A DNA stretch of 5,714 bases from the NCBI GenBank assembly GCA_023402505.1, contig JAEYGD010000474.1, forward strand, positions 1 through 5,714. The letters run 5' to 3'. Below the pieces are notes generated by a model. The model made no database searches. It was not told where the DNA came from and worked only from the letters and a program-made list of their open reading frames with translations. The stretch is from Actinomycetes bacterium. Its GTDB lineage: Bacteria; Actinomycetota; Actinomycetes; Mycobacteriales; Micromonosporaceae. A program made the position numbers and the translations under genes. Positions 5,356 to 5,714 of the stretch are shown here, in pieces (within the stretch, counting starts at the first letter, position 1; each line of letters opens with the position of its first letter).

Positions 5356-5714
5356 ATGACGTCCGAGGGCACGCAGCACCCCGGCCAGCAGCCGGACGAG
5401 GCGTCGCCGGGCGCTGGCGGACCGACGCCGTACGGCGACCGGCCGGCGCAGCAGGACAACGGGTACGCCGCCGGCAACCCCGGCCTGGGCTGGGCGCCAC
5501 CGCCACCCGCACCGTCCAACCCGGCCGCGCCCGCCTGGTCGACCGAGGTGCCGCCGGCCCCCGCCTGGGGCTCCGCCCAGATGCCGCAGCAGACCGAGGC
5601 GCCCGCCCCGGGCGGCTGGGCTCCCGACGGTGGCACGCCCCAGTGGCGCGCGCCGGGCGAGCAGCCCGCCCGGGGCGAGACGCCGGAGGCACCGGCGTGG
5701 GCCCAGGCCGAGCC
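5356..5714 (+). CDS. Pro/Gln/Trp-rich protein, probably disordered N-terminus of a membrane or signalling protein (partial)
   Basis: The frame is open for 119 codons from ATG 5356 to the right edge. The start is set by GGAGGAGG seven bases upstream. The visible part is low-complexity and should be unfolded: it is rich in Pro, Ala, Gly, Gln and Glu, with evenly scattered Trp (46, 61, 71, 88, 97, 115) in loosely repeated units such as PPPPAP, PAPAW, PAPGGW and PEAPAW. No signal peptide, membrane helix or catalytic motif is seen yet. Actinomycete proteins often begin with such cytoplasmic Pro/Gln-rich tails before a membrane domain, protease domain or FHA-type domain, so the identifying part probably lies beyond the window. 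A function cannot be assigned. Codon use is typical of the genome. Confidence 0.8.
   Translation, partial: MTSEGTQHPGQQPDEASPGAGGPTPYGDRPAQQDNGYAAGNPGLGWAPPPPAPSNPAAPAWSTEVPPAPAWGSAQMPQQTEAPAPGGWAPDGGTPQWRAPGEQPARGETPEAPAWAQAE

Noticed and set aside
1..5714. tRNA, rRNA, CRISPR array, transposase or defence-system genes
   Set aside because: No tRNA cloverleaf, rRNA signature, spaced direct repeats or transposase motif was found on either strand by eye.

Overview
The window is about 70% or more G+C, its coding regions prefer G or C at third positions, and its genes have GGAGG-type ribosome binding sites. Together with the protein sequences this points to an actinomycete, most likely a member of the Micromonosporaceae (Micromonospora or Salinispora type). 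That assignment rests on recognition and composition, not on a search.

Layout: (1) Positions 1-481, minus strand: the 5' part of a gene for a single-pass membrane protein with a Pro/Thr/Val-rich outer region. It runs off the left edge and contains a 60-bp, nearly perfect inverted repeat. (2) Positions 482-1008: a divergent intergenic region with operator-like palindromes near 615-660 and a perfect 9-bp stem at 848-871. (3) Positions 1009-4633, plus strand: a tight three-gene operon for the E1-alpha, E1-beta and E2 subunits of a 2-oxoacid dehydrogenase complex, probably of the branched-chain (Bkd) type. (4) Positions 4652-4693: a hairpin that probably ends the operon. (5) Positions 4852-4989: a 45-residue basic protein with a strong ribosome binding site, followed by a 14-bp terminator hairpin at 5020-5052. 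(6) Positions 5053-5355: a non-coding stretch with a compact predicted three-way junction and a second GC-rich hairpin. (7) Positions 5356-5714, plus strand: the start of a Pro/Gln/Trp-rich, apparently disordered protein that runs off the right edge.

The operon proteins work together. The thiamine-diphosphate E1 heterotetramer decarboxylates a 2-oxoacid and passes the acyl group to the lipoyl-lysine of E2, which transfers it to CoA. No E3 (dihydrolipoyl dehydrogenase) gene lies in the window, so E3 must be encoded elsewhere. The most unusual signal is a 78-bp imperfect palindrome (3646-3723) inside the E2 gene. Its length is a multiple of three, its codon use is foreign to its surroundings, and it lies in the flexible linker between the lipoyl and E1/E3-binding domains. 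It looks like a REP- or MITE-like element that entered a coding sequence in frame and was tolerated. The second is the intragenic 60-bp inverted repeat at the left edge, which is either an assembly fold-back or a potentially invertible segment.
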